The notes beneath the pieces are model-generated. The model saw only the letters and a list, made by a program, of their open reading frames with translations, searched no databases and was not told the origin of the DNA. 64,000 nucleotides of DNA from Alphaproteobacteria bacterium (lineage in GTDB: Bacteria > Pseudomonadota > Alphaproteobacteria > UBA7985 > JAUIBT01): assembly GCA_030428565.1 (NCBI GenBank), contig JAUIDR010000008.1, forward strand, positions 1 to 64,000, in the 5' to 3' direction. Positions 1-11,416 of the stretch are shown one piece after another (position 1 is the stretch's first letter; each line of letters begins with the position of its first letter). A program made the translations under genes and the position numbers.

Positions 1-111
1 ACCCAGATCCATGAAACCCTCAAACCACAATCCAGCACCAAGACACGACGTCACAATGACGCCGATGCTGACACGCGCCCGTACCCCGCGCCACCACAGA
101 AACAGCATCAT
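1..111 (-). CDS. partial hydrophobic membrane protein ORF running off the left edge (TctB-like small TM protein possible)
   Basis: Reverse strand is open from ATG at 111 to base 1: MMLFLWWRGVRARVSIGVIVTSCLGAGLWFEGFMDLG. Hydrophobic; family assignment is only a guess. Confidence 0.3.
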   Translation of the reverse strand, partial: MMLFLWWRGVRARVSIGVIVTSCLGAGLWFEGFMDLG

Positions 112-116
112 GGTGA

Positions 117-1085
117 ATAATCCGGGTCAAGCACCCCACGGGTAAAAAGCTGCTGTTCGCCTTGGTCAAAGACGCCGATGTGCTGGTGGAAAATTTTCGC
201 CCGGGCGTTATGGCCAAGCTGGGCCTGGATTTCGATCAACTCACCGCCCACAATCCACGCCTCATCTATGCGGCCATATCTGGTTTCGGCCAAGACGGCG
301 ATTGGGTCCACCGCCCCGCATACGACCAAATCATTCAGGGCATGTCCGGCGTCATGAGCATCACCGGTGGGCCTGATACCGCCCCCTATCGCGTCGGCTA
401 TCCTTTGGCCGATACCATCGGCGGCATGACGGCAGCCTTCGCTGTCGCCGCGGCACTGGCTGATCGCAGCAAGGCGCATTTCATCGACGTGTCGATGCTG
501 GAGGCTACCATCGCCACCATGGGCTGGGTGGTCTCGAACTACCTGATCGGCGGCACCGAGCCCGCAGCGCACGGCAATGAAAACACCACCTCGGCTCCGT
601 CGGGCACGTTTCAAACCGGTGACGGCTTGATCAATATTGCTGCCAACAAAGACGAGCAATGGGTCTTGCTGGCCAATCACATCGACCGCCCCGACCTTTT
701 GCAGCGCGACGACTTTGCTACCAGGGAAGCCCGCAAAGCCAACCGCTTTCGCCTCAAGGGCGAGATCGAGCAAGCTTTGTCGGTCAAGTCCGCCTTGGCT
801 TGGGAAGAGGAGCTCAACGCCATCGGCGTGCCCGCCGGGGTGGTGCTGAGCGTCCCACAAGCCCTTGCTTCGTCCGTCATTCAAAGCCGCGGCATGATCG
901 CCACCTTTGAGCAAGTGCCCGGCGTTGGCCGCGATATTCAGACCTTGCGCACTGGGATTAAATGGGACGGAGCCGCCCCCCAAGTTGCGACGCCACCGCC
1001 GCGCCTTGGTCAGCACAATGCGGAAATTCTGGGCGCCTTGGGGCAGACGGATTTGGAAACGCTCAAAAGCGAGGGTGTGATATGA
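117..1085 (+). pseudogene. CaiB/BaiF (family III) CoA-transferase, N-terminus missing
   Basis: KHPTGKKLLFALVKDADVLVENFRPGVMAKLGLDFDQL...SGFGQDG is classic family III CoA-transferase. The frame is open only from 117 (TGA at 114-116), so the usual ~70 N-terminal residues are absent. Confidence 0.75.
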
Positions 1086-1858
1086 GCCGAAGCGATGTCG
1101 CCGACTGGTGGCGCACCTCTATCATCGACATGGAACCGGGACGTATCGCCATTCGTGGTACGGCCATTGAGGAGCTGATCGGCACGCTAAGCTTTGCCCA
1201 GATGATCTGGCTCATGTTGCGCGGGGACACTCCCAGTGACGGCCAGGCGCGTTTGCTGGAAGCGGCCATGGTGGCGGGCGTCGATCACGGGCCACAAGCC
1301 CCGTCAATCGCCACGGCACGCATGGCCATTACGTGCGGTCTAGGCCTCAACAACGCCATGGCATCAGCGGTCAACACGCTGGGCGATGTCCACGGCGGCG
1401 CAGGCGAACAAGCCGTTGAACTCTATCAGGCCATCGACCAGGCAGGCGGCCCCAGCGCGGTCGGGGCAGAGCTGACCCGCTGGCAAGACGAGCGCAGTCG
1501 CTTCATTCCGGGCTTTGGCCATCGCTTTCACAAGCCCGAAGATCCGCGCGCGCCGCGCCTGCTCGCCTTGGTGGAAGAAGCGCGACAAGCTGGGATCTGC
1601 TCGGGTCGCTATGCCGTCATCGCGCGCGCCATCCAGGACGAAATTGAAGCCCGCAAGGGTAAACGCTTGGCCATGAATATCGACGGCGCGACAGCGGTCA
1701 TTTACGCTGAGCTGGGCTTTGCAGCGCCCTTGGCGCGTGGCCTTTTCTGCCTGTCGCGCTCGGTCGGCATTCTGGCCCACGCCTGGGAGCAGCAGCAACA
1801 AGGTGGGCGCAATAAAGGGCCAACGCCGCCCCACTATCGCTGGACTTACGAAGGATAA
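1082..1858 (+). CDS. citrate synthase-like / citryl-CoA lyase family protein (258 aa)
   Basis: Short citrate-synthase fold: DVHGGAGEQA, GFGHRFHKPEDPRAPRLL and NIDGATAVIYAELGF carry the expected His/His/Asp positions. ATG at 1082 overlaps the upstream CaiB stop. Confidence 0.75.
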   Translation: MSRSDVADWWRTSIIDMEPGRIAIRGTAIEELIGTLSFAQMIWLMLRGDTPSDGQARLLEAAMVAGVDHGPQAPSIATARMAITCGLGLNNAMASAVNTLGDVHGGAGEQAVELYQAIDQAGGPSAVGAELTRWQDERSRFIPGFGHRFHKPEDPRAPRLLALVEEARQAGICSGRYAVIARAIQDEIEARKGKRLAMNIDGATAVIYAELGFAAPLARGLFCLSRSVGILAHAWEQQQQGGRNKGPTPPHYRWTYEG

Positions 1859-1936
1859 AGCCCTAGCGCTTACCCAAGCCCTAGCTCGCCTGAAACCTGG
1901 GCATACCATCACGCCGAAAAGTTGGAGAAGCCGAAG

Positions 1937-2818
1937 ATGCAAGCCATTGTCTTTGTCGCGATTTCAGCGCTGGCTTGGGGGCTATGGTGGATTCCCCTTG
2001 CCGCTTTGGAGCACAGCGGCATGTCTGGGATCAGCGCCAACATGGCAATGAACTTAGGCGCGACCGGCCTAGCGGCCCTGGCTTGCTTTTGGCCCAGCGG
2101 TCGCTTTCGTGCCTCGGCTTTGCGTCGCGATGCTATCGTGGGAGCCTTGCTGGTCGGCCTTGCTGTCACCGCCTACGGCAACGCGCTGGTCCTTACTGAG
2201 GTTAGCCGCGCGATTTTGCTCTTCTACCTGGCACCAGCCTGGGGGCTTGCCTTCGAAGTCAAACTAGCTGGCCGTCGCTTCCATCTTTTGTTGTTGCTTC
2301 CCATCGCCTGCGGATTTCTTGCCATGTTCTTGGTTGTCGGTGGCGATCTTAGCCTGACAGGGCTTCGAGCGGGCGATGCATTGGCGCTGTTTTCGGGTGC
2401 GGCCTGGGCCTTGGGGGCGGTCTACTTATTCCGTCAGCCCCACTTTCCTGTCGCCCCGGTAACGGCCTTGAGTCTCGCAACGTCCAGCCTGGGCATATTA
2501 CCCTTGGCGGGATTGAGCGGCGGCGCTGTCATCTTGTTGCAAGGCAGCACCCTTGACTGGGGGCTAGGCCTCTTGGCGGGAGCAGCTTTTCTTGCGCCCA
2601 TCGTTGCGGTGGCGCTGTGGGGAGCCAGCCGCTTGGGCTCGGTGACCATCAGCCTGATTTTGACCTTGGAGATTTTTTCCGGCCTAGGCTCTGCCGCCCT
2701 GCTGTTGGGCGAAGCCTTGAGCCTGCGCAAGCTTCTGGCCCTGGTCTTGATCCTCCTCGCCATCGGTCTGCAGCTCTGGCTCGACCGCAAACCCAAGCCA
2801 ATAGCAGCCGCTCGCTGA
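1937..2818 (+). CDS. EamA/DMT-family transporter
   Basis: About 10 hydrophobic segments; MQAIVFVAISALAWGLWWIPLAALEHSG... typical DMT permease. Confidence 0.75.
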   Translation: MQAIVFVAISALAWGLWWIPLAALEHSGMSGISANMAMNLGATGLAALACFWPSGRFRASALRRDAIVGALLVGLAVTAYGNALVLTEVSRAILLFYLAPAWGLAFEVKLAGRRFHLLLLLPIACGFLAMFLVVGGDLSLTGLRAGDALALFSGAAWALGAVYLFRQPHFPVAPVTALSLATSSLGILPLAGLSGGAVILLQGSTLDWGLGLLAGAAFLAPIVAVALWGASRLGSVTISLILTLEIFSGLGSAALLLGEALSLRKLLALVLILLAIGLQLWLDRKPKPIAAAR

Positions 2819-2913
2819 CGCCACAGTCTAGACTTGCGAGCCAACCCTTTTTGCTCCAGCATGACCGCCATCTTGCGCCGCCATTGCTGCGCTCAACCCC
2901 ATAAGGAGCTGCC

Positions 2914-3876
2914 ATGCACACCGGCGACGATTTTCTGTTTCTGTCCGATAGAACACTGGAATCGCTTAGAATTCGCCCTGGCGAAGTGGCAGACGCGATC
3001 GAAACCGCCTTGCTGGCCAAAGCTGAAGGGCGGCTGCACACCTCCCCCAAAAGTGCCATTTTGCCCGGCGAAGGCCGCTATATGATGTCCACGCTAGCCG
3101 TCGGCGATGATGGCTTTACCGTGGTCAAACAGGTCAGCGTTTGCCCCGAAAATCCATCGCGCGGATTGGCCGCCATCAATGGTGCTATCATGGCTCTGGA
3201 TGCAGAGACCGGCAAACTGCGCGCGGTGGTTGGCGCAAACTGGATTACCGCGGTCCGCACCGCCGCTTTGTCCGCCGTGGCCGCGCGACGCTTGGCCGAT
3301 CCCCAGTCGCGCACCATCGCTTTTGTCGGCACCGGGGTGCAAGCACACTCGCATTTGGCTGCTTTTGCCGACCTGTTTCCGCTGGAACGCGTTCGGGTCT
3401 ATGGACGCGGGCAAGCCAATATCGATAAGCTGTGCCAGACAGCGCGCGCGCAGGGTCTGGAGGCTACGGAATGTTCGAGCCCAGAAGAAGCGCTTCGCGA
3501 GGCAGACTTGATCGTCACCTCGGTCACACTGGACTTTTCCATTCCCCCATTCTTGGATGCACGATGGCTCAAGCCCAATGCTTTTGCGGCCATCACCGAC
3601 GCCTGCATTCCTTGGTATCCCGAAGGCATGGGGGCATTCGGCACAATCGTCGTTGACGACCGCGTGCAAGAAGCCGAGAGCGCCCAGCCCATGATGCCCT
3701 TTGAGCTCATCTCCGGCGACCTGACCGAACTCGTCGCTGGCAGCTTGGCCGGGCGTGAAGAAGGCAAGCCATCCGCCTTTGCCTTCCGGGGCCTGGCGCT
3801 GGGTGACTACGCCGCGACGGTCTTGGCCGTCAAGCGCGCCGAGGCGGCGGGCTTGGGCGCACGCATCGAACCATGA
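2914..3876 (+). CDS. ornithine cyclodeaminase / mu-crystallin family protein
   Basis: NWITAVRTAALSAVAARRLADPQSRTIAFVGTGVQAHSHLAAF; Rossmann motif GTGVQA typical of the OCD family. Confidence 0.9.
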   Translation: MHTGDDFLFLSDRTLESLRIRPGEVADAIETALLAKAEGRLHTSPKSAILPGEGRYMMSTLAVGDDGFTVVKQVSVCPENPSRGLAAINGAIMALDAETGKLRAVVGANWITAVRTAALSAVAARRLADPQSRTIAFVGTGVQAHSHLAAFADLFPLERVRVYGRGQANIDKLCQTARAQGLEATECSSPEEALREADLIVTSVTLDFSIPPFLDARWLKPNAFAAITDACIPWYPEGMGAFGTIVVDDRVQEAESAQPMMPFELISGDLTELVAGSLAGREEGKPSAFAFRGLALGDYAATVLAVKRAEAAGLGARIEP

Positions 3877-4313
3877 GCCAGGACGCCGAGGCAGCAGCCG
3901 GAAAGATCGGCGGACAGTGCCTTTGTGGCGCGGTCGCCTTCGAGATCGACAACGACTTCCGGTTCTTGTTCTATTGCTATTGTGAGCAGTGTCGTCGCCT
4001 GTCTGGCTCGGCCCACATCGCCAATTTGTCCAGCGAGACCAACAGCCTGGTTTGGCTTCGCGGCCAGAACTTGGTAAAGCGCTTTGACTTGCCTGGCCGC
4101 AACTTTTCCAAAGCTTTTTGCCAGACCTGCGCCAGTCCCCTGCCCTATATGTCGAACGAGACGGGGCGCATCATTGTGCCCGCTGGCTGTTTGGAGGGCG
4201 AGCCCGTCGCCAAGGCCAATGCCCGCATCTTTACCCATGAAGCCCCGCACTGGGCCGAGCCGCAGATCTTGGCGCGCCTACCTGGCTACCGTGGCTATCC
4301 GCCAGACTATTAG
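3873..4313 (+). CDS. GFA (glutathione-dependent formaldehyde-activating-like/CENP-V) family protein
   Basis: GQCLCGAVAFEID...CYCEQCRRLSGSAH...FCQTCASPL cysteine pattern; 4-bp overlap with the upstream stop. Confidence 0.85.
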   Translation: MSQDAEAAAGKIGGQCLCGAVAFEIDNDFRFLFYCYCEQCRRLSGSAHIANLSSETNSLVWLRGQNLVKRFDLPGRNFSKAFCQTCASPLPYMSNETGRIIVPAGCLEGEPVAKANARIFTHEAPHWAEPQILARLPGYRGYPPDY

Positions 4314-4330
4314 GCCGCCAGACTGTTAGG
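4299..4330 (+). repeat. tandem 16-bp duplication CCGCCAGACT(A/G)TTAGG across the GFA stop codon
   Basis: ccgccagactattagg (4299-4314) followed directly by ccgccagactgttagg (4315-4330). Confidence 0.85.
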
Positions 4331-4335
4331 CGGCC
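4313..4335. terminator. GC-rich hairpin between convergent genes (possible terminator, no U-tract)
   Basis: GGCCGCC (4313-4319) / GGCGGCC (4329-4335), perfect 7-bp arms, 9-nt loop. Confidence 0.4.
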
Positions 4336-4341
4336 AGGCGA

Positions 4342-4707
4342 CTAAAGCATGCAGTGATCGGGGAAAAGAGCGCAGGTTTTGCGTTGGACTTCCAACTCCT
4401 CAGGCGTCGCACAGCGCGCGTAATGCTGACGTGCCATGGCGCGTGATGCTGCAAGCGCGAGCGCAAGAGCTGGAAGCGCATTCTTAGCGCCCCTGCCATC
4501 GACCACTTTGCCATTGACGGCCATCGGACCACTGGCGATTCTTCCCAGTACGTCTCTTCGTTCTTTGAGCACCTCACAAGAGACGTAAGGCGCCTCTTTG
4601 GTCCATGTCACCAGCTCCTGGCCAGTGACGCTGGTCTTGGCGGGCTTACCGCAGCCCGCCAGCGCCAGAACGATCGCGTACGCAATCAGCCATCCAATTT
4701 TGTTCAT
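4342..4707 (-). CDS. small putative lipoprotein
   Basis: MNKIGWLIAYAIVLALAGCGKPAKTS: signal peptide with lipobox LAGC. Confidence 0.6.
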   Translation of the reverse strand: MNKIGWLIAYAIVLALAGCGKPAKTSVTGQELVTWTKEAPYVSCEVLKERRDVLGRIASGPMAVNGKVVDGRGAKNALPALALALAASRAMARQHYARCATPEELEVQRKTCALFPDHCML

Positions 4708-4877
4708 GGTTTCGCAAATCCCCTAGACTGCGTCTGGCACCAGAGACGGGAGATAGCAATCGTTCGGTTTTTTATCTTGGCCGCAAAGCGGCGCTTGTCT
4801 CGGCCAGACGCGTTGTTGATATCACCTCAAATAACACGGCTTTAACGAATAAGCTATTTTATGGTGTAGATATCCAC

Positions 4878-4942
4878 ATGCACGACTGGGATGCACGACT
4901 GGGATGCACGACTGGGATGCACGACAGCGATACACGACGGGG
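4878..4942. repeat. 5 x 13-bp tandem repeat ATGCACGACTGGG
   Basis: Three perfect units (4878-4916) plus two degenerate ones (atgcacgacagcg, atacacgacgggg). Confidence 0.95.
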
Positions 4943-4952
4943 GTAGATGCCC

Positions 4953-5738
4953 CTAGGCCTTCCAAGGCGGACTCTGCTTGGCGAAAAAGGCCGCTATGCC
5001 TTGCGTCGCTTCATCCGTTTCCCAAACATCAGCCAGGGCCTTTATGCTGTCGTCAATCACGGACTCGTCGATCTTCGGCCCCAAACGGCGCGCCAGGGCT
5101 TTGGCGGCAGCGACCGCACCGGGGGCCGTTGAAAAATAGGGCTCGACCTGCTTGGCCAGCGCTGTCTCGGCGGCTTCGGCGTCCGCTGCGACCTCGGCAA
5201 CCAGGCCCAGCCTTTGCGCCTCTTGCGCAGCGAACAAGCGCGCCGACATGAAGACCCGCCGCGCCATGCCCTCACCCATGCGCGCCAGCACATAGGGGCT
5301 GATGGTGGCCGGGATGAGGCCCAAACGGGTCTCGGTCAATCCAAAGCGCGCCGTCTCCAGCGCAATGACCGTGTCACAGACCGCCGCCATGCCAACGCCG
5401 CCACCAAAAGCCCCGCCCTGAATGACACCAATCAGCGGCAGCGGTAGCGTGTTGAGTGCTTGCAGCATGAGCGCCAGCTTGCGCGCTTCTTTCATCCGGG
5501 TGGCACGGTCGGCCTCGATCTGGGCCTGCATCCAAGCCAGGTCACCACCAGCGCAAAAGACATCACCAGCGCCGCGTAAGACCACAACGCGAGCCTTGCG
5601 CTGGTCGATGGTTTGGCAGAAGTCGGTCAGCTCGGCGATCATCTCGGCAGACAGGGCATTGCGCTTATCGGCGCGATCTAGGGTCAAAGTCAGCAAGCCG
5701 CGCCCATCTTGATCAATCTTAAGCGTTTGATAGGACAT
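4953..5738 (-). CDS. liuC: enoyl-CoA hydratase/isomerase, probable methylglutaconyl-CoA hydratase (LiuC-like)
   Basis: Crotonase motifs AGGDLAWMQ, GAFGGGVGMAAVCD, FGLTETRLGLIPATISPYV; sits in a leucine catabolism cluster. Confidence 0.8.
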   Translation of the reverse strand: MSYQTLKIDQDGRGLLTLTLDRADKRNALSAEMIAELTDFCQTIDQRKARVVVLRGAGDVFCAGGDLAWMQAQIEADRATRMKEARKLALMLQALNTLPLPLIGVIQGGAFGGGVGMAAVCDTVIALETARFGLTETRLGLIPATISPYVLARMGEGMARRVFMSARLFAAQEAQRLGLVAEVAADAEAAETALAKQVEPYFSTAPGAVAAAKALARRLGPKIDESVIDDSIKALADVWETDEATQGIAAFFAKQSPPWKA

Positions 5739-5743
5739 GATAT

Positions 5744-6595
5744 TTACCCCCTCAGGGTCTTAGAAAATTGAGCGACCGCTGCTAAGCGCTCCAAGTCCAA
5801 ACCGGTCGTCAGGCCCAGCGCTTCTAGGCGGGTCGCGACCGCTTCGCTGGCTACGTTGCCTTGCGCGCCGGGGGCGTAGGGACAGCCGCCCAGCCCTCCG
5901 ATCGAGGTATCAAAGACCCGCAGCCCGAAATCCAGCGAGGCCTCAATATTGGCCAGAGCGCGACCGCCGGTCTCGTGGAAGTGACCTGCCAACCGCTCGG
6001 CGGGCACACGCTCGATGACCGCGCGCAACATGTCGGCGGTGGTCTCAGGCGTTCCGGCGCCGATGGTGTCGCCCAGCGAGACCTGATAGCAGCCCATGTC
6101 GAGCAGGCGTCCGGCCACATCGGCAACCTGCTCGGGCGCGATGGCTCCGTCATACGGACAGGCAATGACGCAAGATAGGTAGCCCCGCACCGGCAGTCCC
6201 AGCGGCTTGGCCGCTTCGATGATGGGCGCAAAGCGAGCAAAGCTCTCCTCAATGCTGCAATTGATGTTCTTCTGGCTAAAGCCTTCCGAAGCTGCGGCGA
6301 AAATCGCCACTTCGTCGGCCTTGGCGGCCTTGGCGCCCTCAAATCCGCGCATGTTGGGAGTTAAGCAGGCATAGCGCGTGCCTGGGCGACGATTGATGGC
6401 CGCCATAACATCGGCGGCGTCCGCCAATTGCGGCACCCACTTGGGCGAGACAAAGCTGGTCACTTCGATGGCTGAAAAGCCGCAATCGGTGAGTTGATCG
6501 ACTAGCGCCACCTTGTCAGCTGTCGCAATGGCGCGCGCTTCGTTCTGTAGGCCGTCGCGCGGCCCAACCTCATAAACCTGAACACTATCACTCAT
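5744..6595 (-). CDS. hydroxymethylglutaryl-CoA lyase
   Basis: VYEVGPRDGLQNEA...GCYQVSLGDTIGAGTP...HFHETGGRALAN...GGLGGCPYAPGAQGNVA. Confidence 0.92.
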   Translation of the reverse strand: MSDSVQVYEVGPRDGLQNEARAIATADKVALVDQLTDCGFSAIEVTSFVSPKWVPQLADAADVMAAINRRPGTRYACLTPNMRGFEGAKAAKADEVAIFAAASEGFSQKNINCSIEESFARFAPIIEAAKPLGLPVRGYLSCVIACPYDGAIAPEQVADVAGRLLDMGCYQVSLGDTIGAGTPETTADMLRAVIERVPAERLAGHFHETGGRALANIEASLDFGLRVFDTSIGGLGGCPYAPGAQGNVASEAVATRLEALGLTTGLDLERLAAVAQFSKTLRG

Positions 6596-8634
6596 CCAGC
6601 TTCCCCTTCAGGCTCCAGCTCAATCAAGATCTGGCCATCGCTGACTTGCGCACCCGCCACCGCTCCAACGACCGCGAGCTTCCCGTCGCGTGGCGCTTTA
6701 AGCGTATGCTCCATCTTCATGGCTTCTAAAATGAGAAGTGCTTGGCCTTCGCTGACTTGTTGACCAGCCCCAACCAAGACCTTTTGCACCAGCCCCGGCA
6801 TAGGCGCAATGACGCTATCGCCCGCGCTGGCTTGTGCTTCGTCTTGCCAGCCTGGTTGCGGCTCGAAGCGGTAGACCTGCGCGCCATAGCGCAGCGCCAC
6901 GCCCGCACCCTCGCGGCTAACGGCCAAGCGGCGAACGTGCCCGTCTTGCTCGAAGGTGAGCCACTGTCGATCGTCTTCTTGCTCGCTTCCAACGTTCAGT
7001 GTCTGCCAATCGCCGCCGTCGATTTGCGCAGTCACGCTCAAATTGTGTGCGCCCGAAATCACGAGGCTGACCTCATGCCCTTGTCCGGCTTCGGCCAGCA
7101 GCGGCACACGCAGCCGCGCAGTGCACAGCGCCCGCCAATGCGAAAGGCGCAACCAGGGATCAGCACTGCTCTGCGCCGCTGGCTCGCGTCCTTGCAAAGC
7201 CCCGCTCAAGACCAGCGCGGCTAAGATTACCAGCGCCGGCGCAACTTCGGGCGCTTGGATCAAGCTATCAAGCTCTCGTTCGACCAAGCCCGTATCAAGC
7301 TCGGCGGCCTCAAAATCGGACGAGATTAGCAGCCGACGCAAGAAATCAGCATTGGTGGTTAACCCCTCCGCTTTGAGCCCTGCCAAGCTCTCAGCTAAGG
7401 CGCTCAAGGCCTGCGCGCGCGTCGGCGCATGCGTGATGATCTTGGCAATCATGGGATCGTAGTAAGGGCTGATGGTCTGGCCAGAGCGAACCCCGGCATC
7501 AATGCGCAGGCTAGCCCGATTAAACGCAATGGCCCCCGGCAAGTCCCAGTTTGACAGGTGGCCAATCGCGGGCACAAAGCCACGGCTTGCATCTTCGGCA
7601 CAAATCCGCGCTTCGATGGCATGGCCCTGGCGTGGGATGGAATCCTGGCTCAAAGGTAGCGGCTCGCCCGCAGCGACGCGCAGTTGCCATTCGACCAGAT
7701 CCAGACCGGTGATGGCCTCCGTCACAGGGTGTTCGACCTGCAAACGCGTGTTCATTTCCATGAACCAAAAGCCGTCTGCACGCAGACCGCCCGCGCTATC
7801 CACGATGAACTCAATTGTGCCTGCGCCGCTGTAGTCGATGGCTTCGGCCGCGCGCACCGCCGCCTGGCCCATTGCCTGGCGCAGCTCATCGCTTAGGCCC
7901 GGTGCGGGCGCTTCTTCGATGATCTTTTGATGGCGGCGCTGCATGGAACAATCGCGCTCGAACAGGTGGACGACCTGGCCGTGCTTATCGCCAAAGACCT
8001 GCACCTCGATGTGGCGCGGTCGCTGGATGAATTTCTCAATCAAGCACTGAGCATCGCCAAAACTAGCCGCCGCCTCGCGTTGAGCCGACGCCAGCGCCTC
8101 GCCAAAATCTTCGGCACGCTCGACCAGGCGCATGCCTTTGCCGCCGCCGCCCGCGCGCGCCTTGATCAGCACGGGGTAGCCGATGCCATCCGCCTGCTCT
8201 GCTAAAAACGCTGGGTCTTGCTCGTCGCCTTGGTACCCCGGCACCACGGGAACACCGGCCTCGATCATCAGCTGCTTGGCCTTATCCTTGAGGCCCATGG
8301 CGCGCATGGCATCCGCGCTGGGCCCAATAAAGGTTAGCCCAGCAGCCTCGACCGCTTCGACAAACTCGGGGTTTTCTGACAAGAAACCGTAACCTGGGTG
8401 AATCGCATCCGCACCGGTCTTGAGCGCCGCTTCAATGATGCGATCCGCGCGCAGGTAAGAATCCAGGCTGAGCGCAGGGCCAACTAACACCGCCTCATCC
8501 GCCATAGCGACGTGCAAAGCCTCGCGGTCCGCTTCGGAATAAACGGCGACGCTGGCGACGCCCATACGCCGCGCGGTTGCAATAATACGGCAGGCAATTT
8601 CGCCTCGGTTGGCGATCAAAATTTTCTTAAACAT
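6592..8634 (-). CDS. methylcrotonoyl-CoA carboxylase biotin-containing alpha subunit
   Basis: Biotin carboxylase MFKKILIANRGEIACRIIATARRMG plus C-terminal biotinyl motif LEAMKMEHTL; adjacent to MCC beta and IVD. Confidence 0.92.
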   Translation of the reverse strand: MFKKILIANRGEIACRIIATARRMGVASVAVYSEADREALHVAMADEAVLVGPALSLDSYLRADRIIEAALKTGADAIHPGYGFLSENPEFVEAVEAAGLTFIGPSADAMRAMGLKDKAKQLMIEAGVPVVPGYQGDEQDPAFLAEQADGIGYPVLIKARAGGGGKGMRLVERAEDFGEALASAQREAAASFGDAQCLIEKFIQRPRHIEVQVFGDKHGQVVHLFERDCSMQRRHQKIIEEAPAPGLSDELRQAMGQAAVRAAEAIDYSGAGTIEFIVDSAGGLRADGFWFMEMNTRLQVEHPVTEAITGLDLVEWQLRVAAGEPLPLSQDSIPRQGHAIEARICAEDASRGFVPAIGHLSNWDLPGAIAFNRASLRIDAGVRSGQTISPYYDPMIAKIITHAPTRAQALSALAESLAGLKAEGLTTNADFLRRLLISSDFEAAELDTGLVERELDSLIQAPEVAPALVILAALVLSGALQGREPAAQSSADPWLRLSHWRALCTARLRVPLLAEAGQGHEVSLVISGAHNLSVTAQIDGGDWQTLNVGSEQEDDRQWLTFEQDGHVRRLAVSREGAGVALRYGAQVYRFEPQPGWQDEAQASAGDSVIAPMPGLVQKVLVGAGQQVSEGQALLILEAMKMEHTLKAPRDGKLAVVGAVAGAQVSDGQILIELEPEGEAG

Positions 8635-8643
8635 CGCGGCCTC

Positions 8644-10247
<1,604 letters not shown>

Positions 10248-10251
<4 letters not shown>

Positions 10252-11414
10252 GCGCCTTGGCCTTTCATCAATTCGCGGCCAATTAGCATGCGGCGGATTT
10301 CAGAGGTGCCCGCACCGATCTCCATAAGCTTGGCGTCGCGGAAGTAGCGGCTAACGGGGCTATCGTTCAGGAAGCCCGCACCGCCCATAGCCTGCACGGC
10401 TTGGTGAGCAACAACCATGGCTTCTTCGCTGGAATACAGCACGCAGGCCGCCGCGTCTTGGCGTGTAACCTCGCCGCGGTCGCAGGCCTTGGCCACTTCA
10501 TAGCAATAGGCGCGCGCCGAGTTCAGCTTGGTATAGATATCAGCAATCTTGCCCTGCATGAGCTGGAAATTGCCGATGGACTGGCCAAACTGCTTGCGCT
10601 CAACCATATAGGGCATGATCTCATCAAGGCAGGCGGCCATGATACCCAGGCCAATGCCTGACAGGACCACCCGCTCATAGTCCAGACCGGACATGAGAAC
10701 GCGCACGCCTTGGCCTTCCTTGCCCAAGATGTTCTCGAATGGCACCAGCACGTTATCGAAAACTAGTTCGGCGGTGTTGGAGCCGCGCATACCCAGCTTG
10801 TCCAAGTGCGGCGAGGCGTTGAAGCCCGGCATGGTCTTTTCGATGATGAAGGCGGTGATACCCTTGGGGCCCGCGTTCGGGTCGGTCTTGGCGTAGACCA
10901 CCAGTACGTCGGCGTCTGGACCATTGGTGATCCAAAACTTGTTGCCGTTTAGGCGATAGCCCTCGGCTTCCTTTTCGGCGCGAAGGCTCATGGCCACGAC
11001 ATCCGAGCCAGCCCCAACCTCGCTCATCGCCAAGGCACCGACATGCTCGCCGCTGACCAGCTTGGGCAGATAGCGCGCGCGCTGATCGTCGTTGCCATTG
11101 AGGCGAATTTGGTTGACGCAAAGATTGGCGTGCGCGCCGTAAGACAAGGAGACACTGGCAGACGCACGTGCGATTTCTTCGGTCGTTACCACATGCGCCA
11201 GGTAGCCCATGTCAGCACCGCCAAACTGCTCGGGTACGGTGATACCCAGCAGACCCAGATCGCCCATTTCGCGCCAAAGCTGGTTGGGGAAACGGTTGTT
11301 GCTGTCTGTCTCAGCGGCCAAGGGCTTGATGCGCTCTTGGGCAAAGCGGTGAACGGTCTCGCGCAGGGCGTTGACATCTTCGCCTAAGTCAAACGTCATG
11401 GAACCATGGAACAT
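10248..11414 (-). CDS. ivd: isovaleryl-CoA dehydrogenase (acyl-CoA dehydrogenase family)
   Basis: [27 protein letters not shown]...[24 protein letters not shown]...; context of MCC/HMG-CoA lyase. Confidence 0.9.
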
Positions 11415-11416
11415 GG

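Noticed and set aside
108-1016. 302-aa minus-strand ORF opposite the CaiB gene
   Set aside because: Antisense shadow of a strongly recognisable CoA-transferase frame; no protein family features.
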